This document shows, one piece after another, positions 12,110 to 22,970 of a stretch of DNA of 64,000 nucleotides. The notes below the pieces were generated by a model. The model ran no database searches and had not been told where the DNA came from. It saw nothing but the letters and a program-made list of their open reading frames with translations. The position numbers and the translations under genes were made by a program. Source of the DNA: Cheilinus undulatus (Eukaryota > Chordata > Actinopteri > Labriformes > Labridae). Each line of letters starts with the position of its first letter. The first letter of the stretch is position 1. The DNA lies in the NCBI RefSeq assembly GCF_018320785.1, contig NC_054881.1:26225775-26289774 (forward strand). The letters are read 5' to 3'.

Positions 12110-15100
12110 ATGAGTAGCATTGGATATGACCCCTACTACTCCTCCTCGTCATACAGACGCTGGTATGTCGAGGCTCCCCAACGTGTAGTGATGACTAGAG
12201 GGAGGACCCACTCCGTCTACTCCTCACATGCTTCCCCAATGTCCTCTTCCCGTCTGCAGTACTCCTCTCCCAGCCGGGTGCTGCTCTCCTCCTCCTCGCC
12301 GGCCTCTTCCCTTGAGCTGGAGCTCAGCCAGGCAGCCCAGATCAGCTCGGAATTCCGCACCATTCGCACGCAGGAGCGCAGCCAGCTTCAGGAGCTCAAT
12401 GACCGCTTTGCTGGTTTCATCGAGAGGGTGCGTGAGCTGGAGCAGCAGAACCGAGCCCTGGAGGCAGAGTTGATGCTGCTGAGGCAAAGGCACACTGAGC
12501 CATCCCGTCTGAGAGCACTGTACGAGCAGGAGGCCCGGGCTCTGAGGGCAGCTGTAGAAGAGGCCAGGGCAGAGCAGCAGGCTGCCCTAGGACAGAGAGA
12601 GCGGCTGGAGCAGACCCTGACAGCCCTGCAGGCTCGGTATGAGGAGGAGGTGCTGGCTCGGGAGGAGGCCGAGGGCAGGCTGATGGATATGCGACGTGAG
12701 GCCGACCAGGCTGCTTTAGCCAAGGCTGAGCTGGAGAAGAGCATCGAAACTCTGCTGGAGGAGCTGGCTTTCCTTAAGAGGATCCATGAGGGAGAGGTGG
12801 CTGAGCTTCAGGCCCAGGTCCAACTGGGTGTCCAAGTGGCAGTGGAATCTGAAGCTGCAACCCCTGACCTCTCCGGGGCTCTCAGGGACATCCGGTCTCA
12901 GTATGAAAGGCTGGCTGCAAGGAACATGCAGGCAGCAGAGGAATGGTTCAAAGGAAAGGTGGGATCCATGACTGAAACCGTAGCCCAGCACAGTGATGCA
13001 GTGAGAAGCTCCAAGGACGAAGCAGGAGAGTACCGACGCCAGCTCCAGACCCGGCTGCTGGAAATCGATGCCTGCAGAGGCCTCAATGAATCCCTGGAAA
13101 AACAGCTGCATGAGATGGAGGAGAAACAGAGTGCTGAGATTGCTGCTATGCAGGTCAGATGAGGCTGCAGGTGAAATCTGAAATGATATGCTATTAATTA
13201 TCCAGACGTTTAGTTTGTGGAGCAATACTTTTAAATCTCAGTGTTAACCTTCCATGTTTTGTGTTTATTAAGTATAAAACTCTTGACTTTTCCTTCTTTG
13301 TAGGACACCATTGGAGAGTTGGAAGGGGAGCTGAGAGGCACTAAACAGGAGATGGCACGCTACCTGAAAGAGTACCAGGATCTCCTGAATGTCAAGATGG
13401 CTTTGGATATTGAGATTGCTGCATACAGGTGATAAGCAACAACAGTTAGAGGGTGAAATCCTACCCTGTAATGAGAAGAATCAAAGACATCTAACCTCTT
13501 ACAATAACTAGTTTTACTGAGATGTTTCAAGAAGTGTTATTTAATTATGTATTTAGGAGAAATTAACAAGGTCACATGAGGTGAAAATATCTGTTTAAAT
13601 TTTAAAAGGCCCAATTTGAGAGCATTTACAAATTCACAAAATTTCTGTTCATATTGTAAAGATAGGGTTGAAAAGTTAGAAGCTATATATAATTTAATGA
13701 AACATTACTGCATTAGAAAAAGCCAAATAAAGACGAATGAAAGTCTCTGCTCCTTTAAGTTAGAATCCAGTGTCAAAGGACCATTAATATGGCAGCAAGC
13801 ATCATGAACATTTCAATGCAGTGCAGCCAGCTGTTGCAACTAAAACCCCAAACATTCTCCTCACAGAGTCATGTGATTGGTCTTCGATATGCAAGCTTAC
13901 CCTGATTGGTTGTTTGATTCAGACCTGATCATTCAAGGAAAAAATTGTATAATATCTGAAAACAGAACCAGATTCATGGTGAATAGCCATCTGCCACAGC
14001 TGTGCTGGGGTTGTAAAGGGAAAGAGAGAGATGCAGAAATGGAAATGCAACACAGAAAAAGAGAAAAGGGAGATGTAGAAAAAGAGAGAGAGATACAGAA
14101 CTAGAAGAGAGGAATGTACAATAAGAGAGAGAAGAGAGATGCATATAGAGAAAAGAGATACAGACCGAGGGAAGAGGGGTTGCAGAAAGAGAGAGAAGGT
14201 ATATGCAGAAATAGAAAGGAGATACAGAAAAAAAGAGAAAAGTGAGATGCAGAAATAGAAAAGAAGGAGATACCGATAGAGAGAGAAAGGAGATGCAGAA
14301 AGAAAGAAGACTTTTGAATCACTAAACAATCAAAACCCTTTTGTGACTTGCTGCAAATGTCAGTTACAATTTTCAAACAGGACATAGCCAGCTGTACATG
14401 CACCTTGGATTTAACTCTGTCTTTGCACAGCCTGGTTTAAGTCCTCAATCTTTACACTTCTTTATTACTCTTGACAATAACCTGGCCAGAGCTGTATAGC
14501 ATTATGTTGATGTTCTTATCCCTTCCCTCCAAAAATGTAGAATAATAGGAGTTATTTCCACAAAGTAAATGCTGTCCTCTGTGGCATCTCTATAGATGAA
14601 TTAGCTAGCTATGCTGCAGGTTCACCTACTGCAGGTACACAACATTCAGAGCTAACCTACTACAGTATAAGTGACAACCAAAAATTAATCTGAGAACTTT
14701 TTAACAAATTACCCCTAACACTGGTATTGATCAACAACTATTACTTTGACCAAAACTTAAATGATATAATGTTATAAAGTGTCATTTTAATTATAATTTA
14801 TCTCTTCCACTGTTTTTTACAGGAAGCTCCTGGAGGGCGAGGAGTCTCGCTTCAATGTGGGTCTGGCTGGGGGCGTGTCCTCTCTGTACAGCCACAGTTT
14901 TTCAGCACCTGCCTTTGCCCGACCCGTCCTCTCCAGCCTGAGCTCTGGCACCTCCTACTTGATGACATCACGCCTGCTCAGCTCCAGCGTCAGCACTACA
15001 GAGGGTATCATCTCTGCTAGCCAAGCCCAGCAGGCTGAAGCCGGCCCACCTGCAGAGGAGGAGGAGCAGGAAGAAAAGGAGGAGGAGAAGGAGGAGGAGG

Positions 15101-15800
15101 AGAAGGAGGAGGAGAAGGAGGAGGAGGCAGAGGAAGAGGGAGGGGAGGAGGAGGTAAAGGAGGAAGGAGAGGAGGAGGAGGACAAGGAAGCGGAGGGAGG
15201 AGAGGAGACAGAGGAGGCAAAGGAGGAAGAAGAAAAGGAGGAAGGAGAGGGAGGAGAGGAGGAGGGTGAGAAAGGAGAGGAAGAAGAGGACGAGGCTAAA
15301 GAAGGAGCTGAGGAGGCAAAAGAAGGAGAGGAGGGTTTGTACATCTTTGTCAGTATTCTTTAATTTTATTCTCACATTAAATACATGGTAAGTTCTATTA
15401 ATTCTTTCAACTTTTAATGTCAGGTGGTGATGAAGAGGAGCAAAAGGAGGAGGTGACAGAGGCAGCTGAAGATGAAGGAGAGAAAGACGACAAAGGAGAA
15501 GAGGAGAAGGAAGAAAAAGAAGAAGCACAAGAAGAGGCAGCAGCAGAAGACACTGATGATAAAGCTGAGGAGGCCAAAGAAGACGTAAAAGATGAGAAGG
15601 AAGAAGCAACAAAGAGTGAAGAGAAAGAAGACAAAACTGATGCCAAAAAAGAAGACAAAGAAGACGCCAAACCCGACAAAGAGAAGGAGAAAGCTGCCCC
15701 AAAGCCAGATGACAAAGCTGACACCAAAAAGGAGAAAGTGGAGGAAAAAGCAGCTAAACCTGAGGCTGCTGAAGAGAAGAGCACAAAGGAGAAAAAGTAA
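12110..15800 (+). CDS. nefl: Neurofilament light chain (NF-L), class IV intermediate filament
   Basis: Core subunit of neuronal 10-nm filaments that sets axon calibre. Exons: 12110-13153, 13304-13428, 14823-15265 (or 15334) and 15424-15800; introns are GT-AG. Product: 662 or 685 residues depending on the exon-3 donor, longer than human NF-L (543) because of the tail. The head (1 to about 86) is Ser/Tyr/Arg-rich and starts '[10 protein letters not shown]'. The rod (about 87-397) has '[19 protein letters not shown]' at the helix start and '[22 protein letters not shown]' at the helix end. The tail has a Ser/Leu-rich part, a nearly pure Glu tract from 468, and a Lys/Glu/Ala-rich end encoded by exon 4. 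The third intron, inside the tail, is an NF-L hallmark. The gene is convergent with nefm. The nefla or neflb paralogue cannot be decided. Confidence 0.95.
14019..14312 (+). repeat. GA-rich minisatellite-like tract in nefl intron 2
   Basis: Degenerate units of about 25-35 bp built on 'gagatgcagaaatagaaa' and 'gagagagatacagaa' make a nearly pure purine strand of about 290 bp. Intron 2 (13429-14822) otherwise looks unique. The purine tract could form triplex DNA; that is inference. Confidence 0.8.
15049..15334 (+). repeat. Coding (GAG/GAA)n purine tract in the nefl tail
   Basis: Almost every codon is GAG, GAA, GGA or AAG, so the coding strand is nearly all purine for about 280 bp. It encodes the Glu-rich tail. 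Such tracts change length by slippage and create long artefactual Ser/Leu/Pro-rich ORFs on the opposite strand. Confidence 0.9.
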
Positions 15801-16059
15801 GCCAGCTGCACCAGCAAATGTCAGTCGAGTCTGTCCATTAGCTCAATAACCAGTAGCGGCATCTACGCTATCCTGTCAGTACTGCTTGTTAACATGGTGC
15901 TCAGTAAAACAGTCCAAAAGCCATTTACAGCAACAAATCGAGGTTAACTGCTTGCAAATATTCAAAGTAGTCCGTAAAGGTCCGGTTACACAACTCATGA
16001 TGATTCAATTATGCATCAATGCTGAATGTAAAAGTGGGTGTGAGAGTTTTGGGTGGTTA

Positions 16060-16215
16060 AATAAACACCTCTTAAAGCCACGTGTGTCTTTGATTATGAG
16101 TTTGGTGAAGAATTATCAAGACCTGATCCAACTGACAAGAACAAAACACACAGCACATTCTTTAACTTCATGTTTGCATCTAAACCACCAAAACAAATAC
16201 TTCATTTACAATAAA
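16060..16215 (+). terminator. nefl polyadenylation signals
   Basis: AATAAA occurs at 16060-16065 and 16210-16215, 260 and 410 bases after the stop codon. Either would end a short 3' UTR; which is used cannot be told. Confidence 0.6.
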
Positions 16216-16239
16216 TTCATTCTCATCCAGATTTTCATT

Positions 16240-17160
16240 TAATCTTGATTTTATTATTGAGGAAATATGTGTAAAACAGTGATTCTGAATGTTTTAAGGT
16301 GTGTAAAGAAACTGGTTACAGTGTCTCACCTGTCACGATGTTCATTTGTTCAGTACATCCCAAACAACCTCTCCTCACCTTAATGGATAAGAAATATAAA
16401 ACTTAGCTTTTTTTCTTCTCCTTTCAAGAGTTACATCTTATCTCACCTTTAAAGTAATATGGAGGATGAGGAAAATGTGGGGCAGAGGACAGACCAATAA
16501 ACAGCCTTAGATCTTTAGGTCAGGGTCACTTCAAAGCTGAGACCCATATCTGGCATTATCTTGTCAGGGACACTCAGTGCTGGAACATCTTGAGCGCACT
16601 GAATTGGTCTTTTACGTCACCTTTTAAAACTCACTTTTACAGACTTGCTTAAATATGATGTCACCTTTATTTTTTTTATTCAAAAACTTTTGACTTTTTC
16701 AGGCCTCCTCTGTATAATCAGATTGTTGTCTCTTAATTTATTATTCCCTACATTCCAGCTTCTGCTCTGTCTGTCTGAGTCTATTTGCCAAAATGTCTTT
16801 GGGGAATAGACTCCATCTTTATGAACTTGAAGGGGTGGTGAGGCCAACAGCAGGATAGGATACCCCCCTTATGGAGTCTAGCTACTACTATGGCAGTAAT
16901 GGTGGAAGGAGTAGGATAAAATGACTAAGAGACCTCTGAGGAGCTTGACTCAGACAGTGAAGAGATGACTTGGAAGTAGCGATGAAGGAGGTGAACCTGG
17001 ACACCGATGAGATGGAATGGAGGTGGCTGGGGTGGAGGAGAGTCGCAGCGGTTGTTTTGAAACAACGACCGACAGAGGAGCGAGAACAGATTTTAAAATG
17101 TGTCAGCCACAGGATGATTGGACTGAGAGAGGTTGTGGCTGAAAGGGACTGGCTCAGAGC
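16240..17160. other. Intergenic, possible old LINE fragment
   Basis: No gene. About 16500-16660 (text around 'ccttttaaaactcactttta') resembles the 3' end of L2-type LINEs common in fish, but this is from memory and weak. The rest is unrecognised. Confidence 0.3.
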
Positions 17161-18334
17161 TTAAGGGTGTACTCACACTAGGCCATCCTTACCGTGCTTG
17201 GGCCCTTTTCAGCCTAAAGTCTGGTACATTTGGCCAGTGTGAATGTAATCATTCCGTGCTTTGGCGCGGCACTCTTCGCAGCCCTGGCACAGATGGACGA
17301 GGTGAGCCTAGGCACGGCATGGATGCAAATGAAGGAGCACAAGCAGGGAATGTGATGTAGTGTGAGTGACAACAAGAGGACCCCCCTCAGAGAGCCCACC
17401 AGGCAGCAGCTGCATGCTAGAGACAGCAGGATCCCAGCCCAGTCCACATTTCTGACCACTTTCTGGCAAAGTCAGGCTTCAATTACTGTAAGAGGATTTT
17501 TGGTTTGTGAAATGAAGCTTCTTCCCCTGTTTTAGTCACAAACAGCAGCTCACAGGATAACAAACACCTTTCATCCTCCATGTGTAAAGGAGAGTGCCAA
17601 TTACGCGGACAAGTGTGTGCCAGGGTTTAACACATGGCTGATTTAACCTCTCTTATTAAAAAAATATATAATGTCAAACTATCATCCACTGAAATAACTT
17701 ACCTCTAATTCTATTTCATGTCACCAAGAAGTGAAAGTGGGATCTTGATCGCTGATGTTTGAACGGAGCATCGTTTATTAATCCTGAGGCGTTTTCACCT
17801 CCAGCTCTCATCAGAGGGTTAAAATTGCTCTTGTCACGGTAAAAAGAACTTTTAACTGAACATTTAATCCTGCACTGGACGCATGAGAGCTTGTTTTGTG
17901 CATCAGGCATCCAGGATTACACTGAGAAAAGGCACAGTTTGTGGCACATAAAGGAATTCCAAGGGGATTCAGATAGGATAAGCACACACAGAGGAATGAC
18001 TGTAGGGGCTCATACGAGTTAAAAAGTCAGGGTTTCATTCAGCAGAAGTGCTTGGAACTCTGATCAGGCTCCAGATTATATGCTGTGAGCGATAACTCTC
18101 TCTCTCTCCTCACAGGACTCTGTATAGTTAATGTAGCTGATTCCAGGTCAGGGGAAATAATTCTGGTGACAGATCAGGTATCATATAAATCCATGTTACG
18201 TATCCGTTTTCAGGCCTGGATGCGTTGAGCAGTGTGTGTGCGGGCCAAAGGGGGGACAGGGGATGGGGTCAAATGGGCTTCAGCATGGTTAGAATACGGC
18301 ATGGTAAGGATGGCCTAGTGTGAGCACACTCTAA
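17161..18334. mobile_element. 1.17-kb DNA transposon with inverted ends
   Basis: The left end AGGGTGTACTCACACTAGGC with 'catccttaccgtgc' is mirrored at the right end by 'catggtaaggatg' and GCCTAGTGTGAGCACACTCT. The two ends match over about 35 bases with few differences. TAAG lies at both outer edges, but the target duplication is not clear. There is no recognisable transposase, so it is non-autonomous; the superfamily is undecided. Confidence 0.75.
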
Positions 18335-18749
18335 GTGAGCCCATATCACACCCATATTGGCTGATTACCAGAGCAGGAAATGGAGCAAGAAAAAGGGAGA
18401 CGTGTGAATGATTTCTAATGATGAAAGGATGTATGGAAATGAAAGTCCTCCTGCTTGAACTTGAGCTAAGCTTTATTTAACCATAGTTTAAGACAAAAAT
18501 ACAAAATTAAACAGAGTAAGTTTTAGATGCAGAACAGTGAAACTTCAAAAGAGTTCAAAACAGGAGCTTCATAATCAACTATGGAAATTCTGGGATTATT
18601 GGTGTGATTAATTAGAAAATGTAATCATCAATAAATGAACAATTTTAATTGCAATAAATCTGAATTTCTGTAGTTTAACAATTTCAATTATGCTCCCTCT
18701 TTATTACATACTTCATTTTCCACTATTTTGCATTTAAAACTTCTTCTGT
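18335..18749. other. Intergenic, nothing seen
   Basis: AT-rich DNA without recognised features. Confidence 0.4.
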
Positions 18750-18920
18750 GGGCACCAGTTTAGCTCAGTTGGTAGAGCAGAGGCCCGCATACAGAGGCTA
18801 TAGCACTTGACACATTGGTTGCAGGGTCAATTTTTTTGGACTGTTTGGTGCATGTCTTCCCCCACGCTCTCTCCACATGTTTTCTGTCTCTCTTCAGCTA
18901 TCCTGTCTAAATAAAGACTT
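18750..18920 (+). mobile_element. tRNA-derived SINE
   Basis: The head has an A box (tagctcagttggtagagca) and, about 50 bases on, a degraded B box (ggttgcagggtcaa). The body then reads 'gcatgtcttcccccacgctc' and the 3' end 'cctgtctaaataaag', matching a SINE type common in teleosts. The pol III promoter is degenerate, so this is an old copy and not a tRNA gene. Confidence 0.75.
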
Positions 18921-18940
18921 ATGTTTCACTCTGCACCCTT

Positions 18941-19453
18941 CAGAGGTGTCAAAAGTATTCTTCATTCATTACTCAGGTAGAAGTATAGATACTAGGGTTT
19001 AAAAGTCTCTGCCACGGACATCTTTGTACTAGGCCACATACATCTGCTATTTCCTTGCTGGAGTGTGATGTGATTTGTGTCATGTCTGAAGGTGCAATGG
19101 ATCGCATACAAACCAATAGGGTGTCAGAATGGTACTATGTTTATACTTCTCATTCAACCACAATCAAATTCACTCTATGCAGATGGCGCGATTTATCTGG
19201 ATAATTTTTGGGTTTTTTATTTGTGTTTTTTTGAACGATGACAAGCCGGAATGAAAACAAGCTGAAATGAAATAGGAGTAATGAGGCTATTTTTAAATGT
19301 AAGGAGTAGAAAGTACAGATAATTGTGTGAAAATGTAAGGAGTAGAAGTAAAAAGTTGGCTGAAAAATAATTACTCCAGTAAAGTATAGATACCCAAAAT
19401 TTCTACTTAAGTAAGGTAACGAAGTATTCGTACTTCGTTACTTGACACCTCTG
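18941..19453. mobile_element. hAT-type MITE with perfect 8-bp target duplication
   Basis: The element begins CAGAGGTGTCAA and ends with its inverted partner TTGACACCTCTG. It is flanked by identical octamers GCACCCTT (18933-18940 and 19454-19461). Eight-base duplications and CAG...CTG ends define hAT elements. It is 513 bp long without transposase. Inside, both arms carry 'agtatagata' strings (18981-18990 and 19383-19392 region), so the arms form long inverted repeats. Confidence 0.88.
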
Positions 19454-19461
19454 GCACCCTT

Positions 19462-19682
19462 TTATTCACACATTCATTCACTGGTGGCAGAGGTGGCTAT
19501 AGAGATTTTTTAATGGCATTCACATGCAGCCATACCCATTTACACGCCACCAACAAAACAGTAGGAGCAAAATTGAGGTTAAGTGTCTTGAAAAGCAACA
19601 TGTGACTGCAGGGACTGGGGATCAGACCCACATCCTTCCAACTGCAGGAAGCCCTCTTTACCAACTGAGCCATAGTCACCTA
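19462..19682 (-). mobile_element. SINE-like repeat with tRNA-like head
   Basis: Read on the minus strand it starts 'tatggctcagttggtaaaga' (A box-like) followed by 'ggatgtgggtctgatccc' (B box-like). It continues into 'tcaagacacttaacctcaat', a body common in teleost genomes. The hAT MITE inserted between this repeat and the SINE at 18750-18920. Confidence 0.6.
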
Positions 19683-20156
19683 GATGTCTTTAACTAAGAG
19701 TCACTGATTTCCTGTTTGAGTAACGAGCTGCTTTTTGAAAGAAAATAAAGAACTTTGGGTAGATTGATGAGTATGAAATGAACTTAACCACAGAAAAAAG
19801 AAACTTGTTATCGACTGAAAACGGATTATTAAAGGGGTAAATGTCTGTAGGTTCTCATTCAACCAGGTTATCATTATTCAAATCTTAACCAAGGGAGCAA
19901 ATGGAATTAATTGAGGTTCTTGCAACTCCAAAGGAGAGGTTAAACATCTTTAAAACCTCAGTCAAGTTTAGTTGCCCCCTTGACAAAGATTTGGTTAAAT
20001 GGGTAAATATTTGGTAGCACAATGTACAGGTTGTCTCTTCACTTGTCCACTAAGTTGTCTGTGAGTTTTTTAATACAGTTTTTATTAATTTAAATCATAT
20101 TAATGTAATACAAAACCCCACACATGAAAAACAAGACACAATAAAAACATATAATA

Positions 20157-20440
20157 CTAGAAAAGCACTCGGAGAGCGCAGACCTCCGCCATTAGCCCTA
20201 TCTCCCAATAGTAAAGAATCCTTTAAAAAATTCCTGGATCCAGACGGTGATCCGGATCACTCCCAAAATCTAAACAGTTTTTCCTTATTCCTTTTCTGAC
20301 ATTTCCTGAAAATTTCATCAAAATCCGTCCATGAATTTTTGAGTTATGTTGCTAACAAACAAACTAACAAACAAACTAACAAACAAACTAACAAACAAAC
20401 TGACAAACCCTGCTGATCACATAACCTCCTTGGCAGAGTT
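20157..20440 (+). mobile_element. Probable RTE-type LINE 3' end
   Basis: 'ctggatccagacggtgatcc', 'catcaaaatccgtccatgaa' and a tail of repeated (caaactaa) units (about 20357-20405) closing with 'cataacctccttggcagag' are typical of the 3' terminus of fish RTE LINEs. No coding part remains, so it is a 5'-truncated copy. The family name is from memory. Confidence 0.6.
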
Positions 20441-20502
20441 AAGAATACAACACAAAAACAAAAGTCATAACAGCAGAGAGCTTTTCAAACTGAAATGAGA
20501 CA

Positions 20503-20810
20503 TTAAAGTTCCTGTAAAGTGATTTGATAAAATCTTTATTTTAGGTTTGTTTTGTGACATGTCACTGTGTTATGAACCACCACCCCAAATTTCAGTCATC
20601 GAAAACATCTCTAAGTTTGTACAACTAAGCTTCAAAATCATGAAAAATGAGGCAATCAATCTGCTCTGTGATGGTGTGGGTGTGTCACTTGAAAAAGCTG
20701 AAGCCGCACCCAGTCATGAAAATACAATTCTCTCAAATTTTACAAAATGCTTCTGTTTACAACAAACTTAGTCCTCACAAAGTTTGAATTTTACTTTACG
20801 GGAACTTTAA
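20503..20810. mobile_element. Short TTAA-flanked MITE (308 bp)
   Basis: TTAA-AGTTCCTGTAAAGT on the left is mirrored by ACTTTACGGGAACT-TTAA on the right. TTAA at both edges suggests piggyBac-type mobilisation. No coding capacity. The 74-codon ORF inside has no family features. Confidence 0.75.
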
Positions 20811-20950
20811 GGAGCAGTGGTTTACTTAATGTACACCACTGTGAGTGCAGCGAGATGTTGCAGTGGCTTAACCAAAGTGTGCTGAAAGGGATAATATGTG
20901 TGATATATTGATTATAATATGATATACATATTGGCATCTTGACAGCTCCG

Positions 20951-21111
<161 letters not shown>

Positions 21112-22835
21112 GTTACTGCAGGTCTTATACAGAGTATTAGTAACATTTTAGACTCTGTGTAATGACTATAATATATACTCTCCTCTAATCAGCTAAGATC
21201 CCCTCCACATGCTGATGCCTATTATCCTCTGATATCTTAAGTCACCCAGCAGCTGCTCTGTTATTACACTCCCCTGAGTAGACATTAACTGTTTAAACAT
21301 TAGACAGTCTGCAGCAGCAGTGCACCACCCGGGTGGTGCCACTAGAAAGTGTCTTTATATACTGCTGCAGATATTTCTTTGCACCCAGCCAGTCAGCACT
21401 ATCATCTACCATCACTTATTTTTGTTTTATGATGTTGACAAAATAAAAGAAGTCATATATTTAAAACCTCCCAGCAAGCAAGTTCAGCAGCTCATCGATC
21501 AAAACCAAGGATGGAGAGAAAGCTCTCAGCAACACTTGTAACCATATGCAGGGAGATAAATCTTGGCCGTCCTTTCAGCATGATCAGCGAAACATTATCA
21601 CAGGTTTAACAGAATTTTAATATCCCTTGGTGTTAGAAATTGACTAATGGCATTGTATTGGTATACATCAAGAAACTTTATGATGAGGAAAGTTACCATC
21701 TTGTTTGATTACTTTATTTTTGATAACTTTATATGCAAAACTATGTTCAAAATCTGTATATGATGATGAAATGAATATCTCTGTTGAAAATCAATACTGT
21801 GTTAGTGCATGCTATGACTACTGCAAATGGTGATATTTTTAAGTTATTTAAGGTTATTTAGATATGCTGCCATTGATTTTAAGATTTAAATCTGTTCATT
21901 TTACCATAAATATCTATTATATAGCTCTTTTCTGCAACGTTTGTATAACCTTAGCAGCAACTCTAATGTTATCATTGTTTCCTGGATACATTAAAAGTGC
22001 ATATGCTTAATTTATATTTATATGAAATGACACAACACCATCTTTTGTTTTCTTCATTATGACATTTATTGAGCAAATGCTGCTGGGAAATCGTTCATGA
22101 TGAGTAAAGTCATGGGATTGCAAACAGTAGCACCTCATTTATTTCTGTATTTAAATTCAAGTCCATCCTATGCATACAAGAATGCATGTAATGTGCGCAT
22201 TTACAGTTTTATTTTTTTCAGTTGCACTCAGGTAAACATAACAGACACGGATAAAAAGCATGTTTAAGGCTAGGAGTTTCTTCAGGTTTAAGCTTTTACT
22301 GCTTCAGTTACTGGATGTATATGGTCATGTGTTCATCATATCGCTGCCTGTTTCTTTCTTCACTGTGTGTTGTGTATTTGTTGTTAGATTCTTTTTGGCT
22401 CAGTTGGTATCTTCACTTGTCAAGTAAGGCTTCTTCAGTGAGACCCTCCCACCTGCCTGTCCCCTTCCTTTACTTAAACTCAAAAATCTCCTCAACACTC
22501 ATAACAACTCTCACACTGTCCCACCCAAATATCACGTATTCCTTTAACATATGTACTGTTTTTACAGTGTATTTCTACCATACATACAGATATGAGAGGA
22601 AAATGTTCCCCTCTCCTGAGCTAGCATGCACAGACCCCCCTCCCTCCCTGTGAGCTCACCCCTGAACAGCAGAAAGAAACAAAAAGAGGATAAAATGTCT
22701 CAGTCGCTTGCTCCTGACCGCATCTGCAGCGAAGCCCATTGAAAGCTGTCACTCAACATGCATTTTTGAAGTTTTGTAGCATTAAGTTTTCGGCTTCTCT
22801 CTATGCTTTGTTTTGTATGTTTGAGAGTGGTTATC
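21112..22835. other. Gap between the nefl and nefm 3' ends
   Basis: No gene seen. Further AATAAA signals on the minus strand (near 22208-22213 and 22065-22070) could serve longer nefm transcripts, so part of this stretch may be alternative nefm 3' UTR. No repeat family recognised. Confidence 0.4.
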
Positions 22836-22841
22836 TTTATT
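22836..22841 (-). terminator. nefm polyadenylation signal
   Basis: AATAAA on the minus strand, about 130 bases beyond the nefm stop codon. It is the nearest candidate; more distal signals exist. Confidence 0.55.
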
Positions 22842-22970
22842 ACGTCGCTCTAGCTGTATGATTTTCTTTGTTATGTTAGTTCTGGTTTGATTGCTTGTCT
22901 TCGGGTCTTCTCCTCTGGCCCCCTCCTCCTCTGACCCCCTCCTTTGCTGGATCAGCCTCTTAGATGTTGC

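Noticed and set aside
12224-13225. Minus-strand ORFs over nefl exon 1
   Set aside because: Antisense shadows of a GC-rich coding exon with no known domain.
14955-15817. Long minus-strand ORFs (up to 244 codons, Leu/Ser/Pro-rich) across the nefl tail
   Set aside because: They are the complement of a purine-rich Glu/Lys coding tract and cross the nefl intron; low-complexity shadows, not genes.
18750-18830. Possible tRNA gene
   Set aside because: A and B boxes are present, but no cloverleaf acceptor stem can be paired; SINE head.
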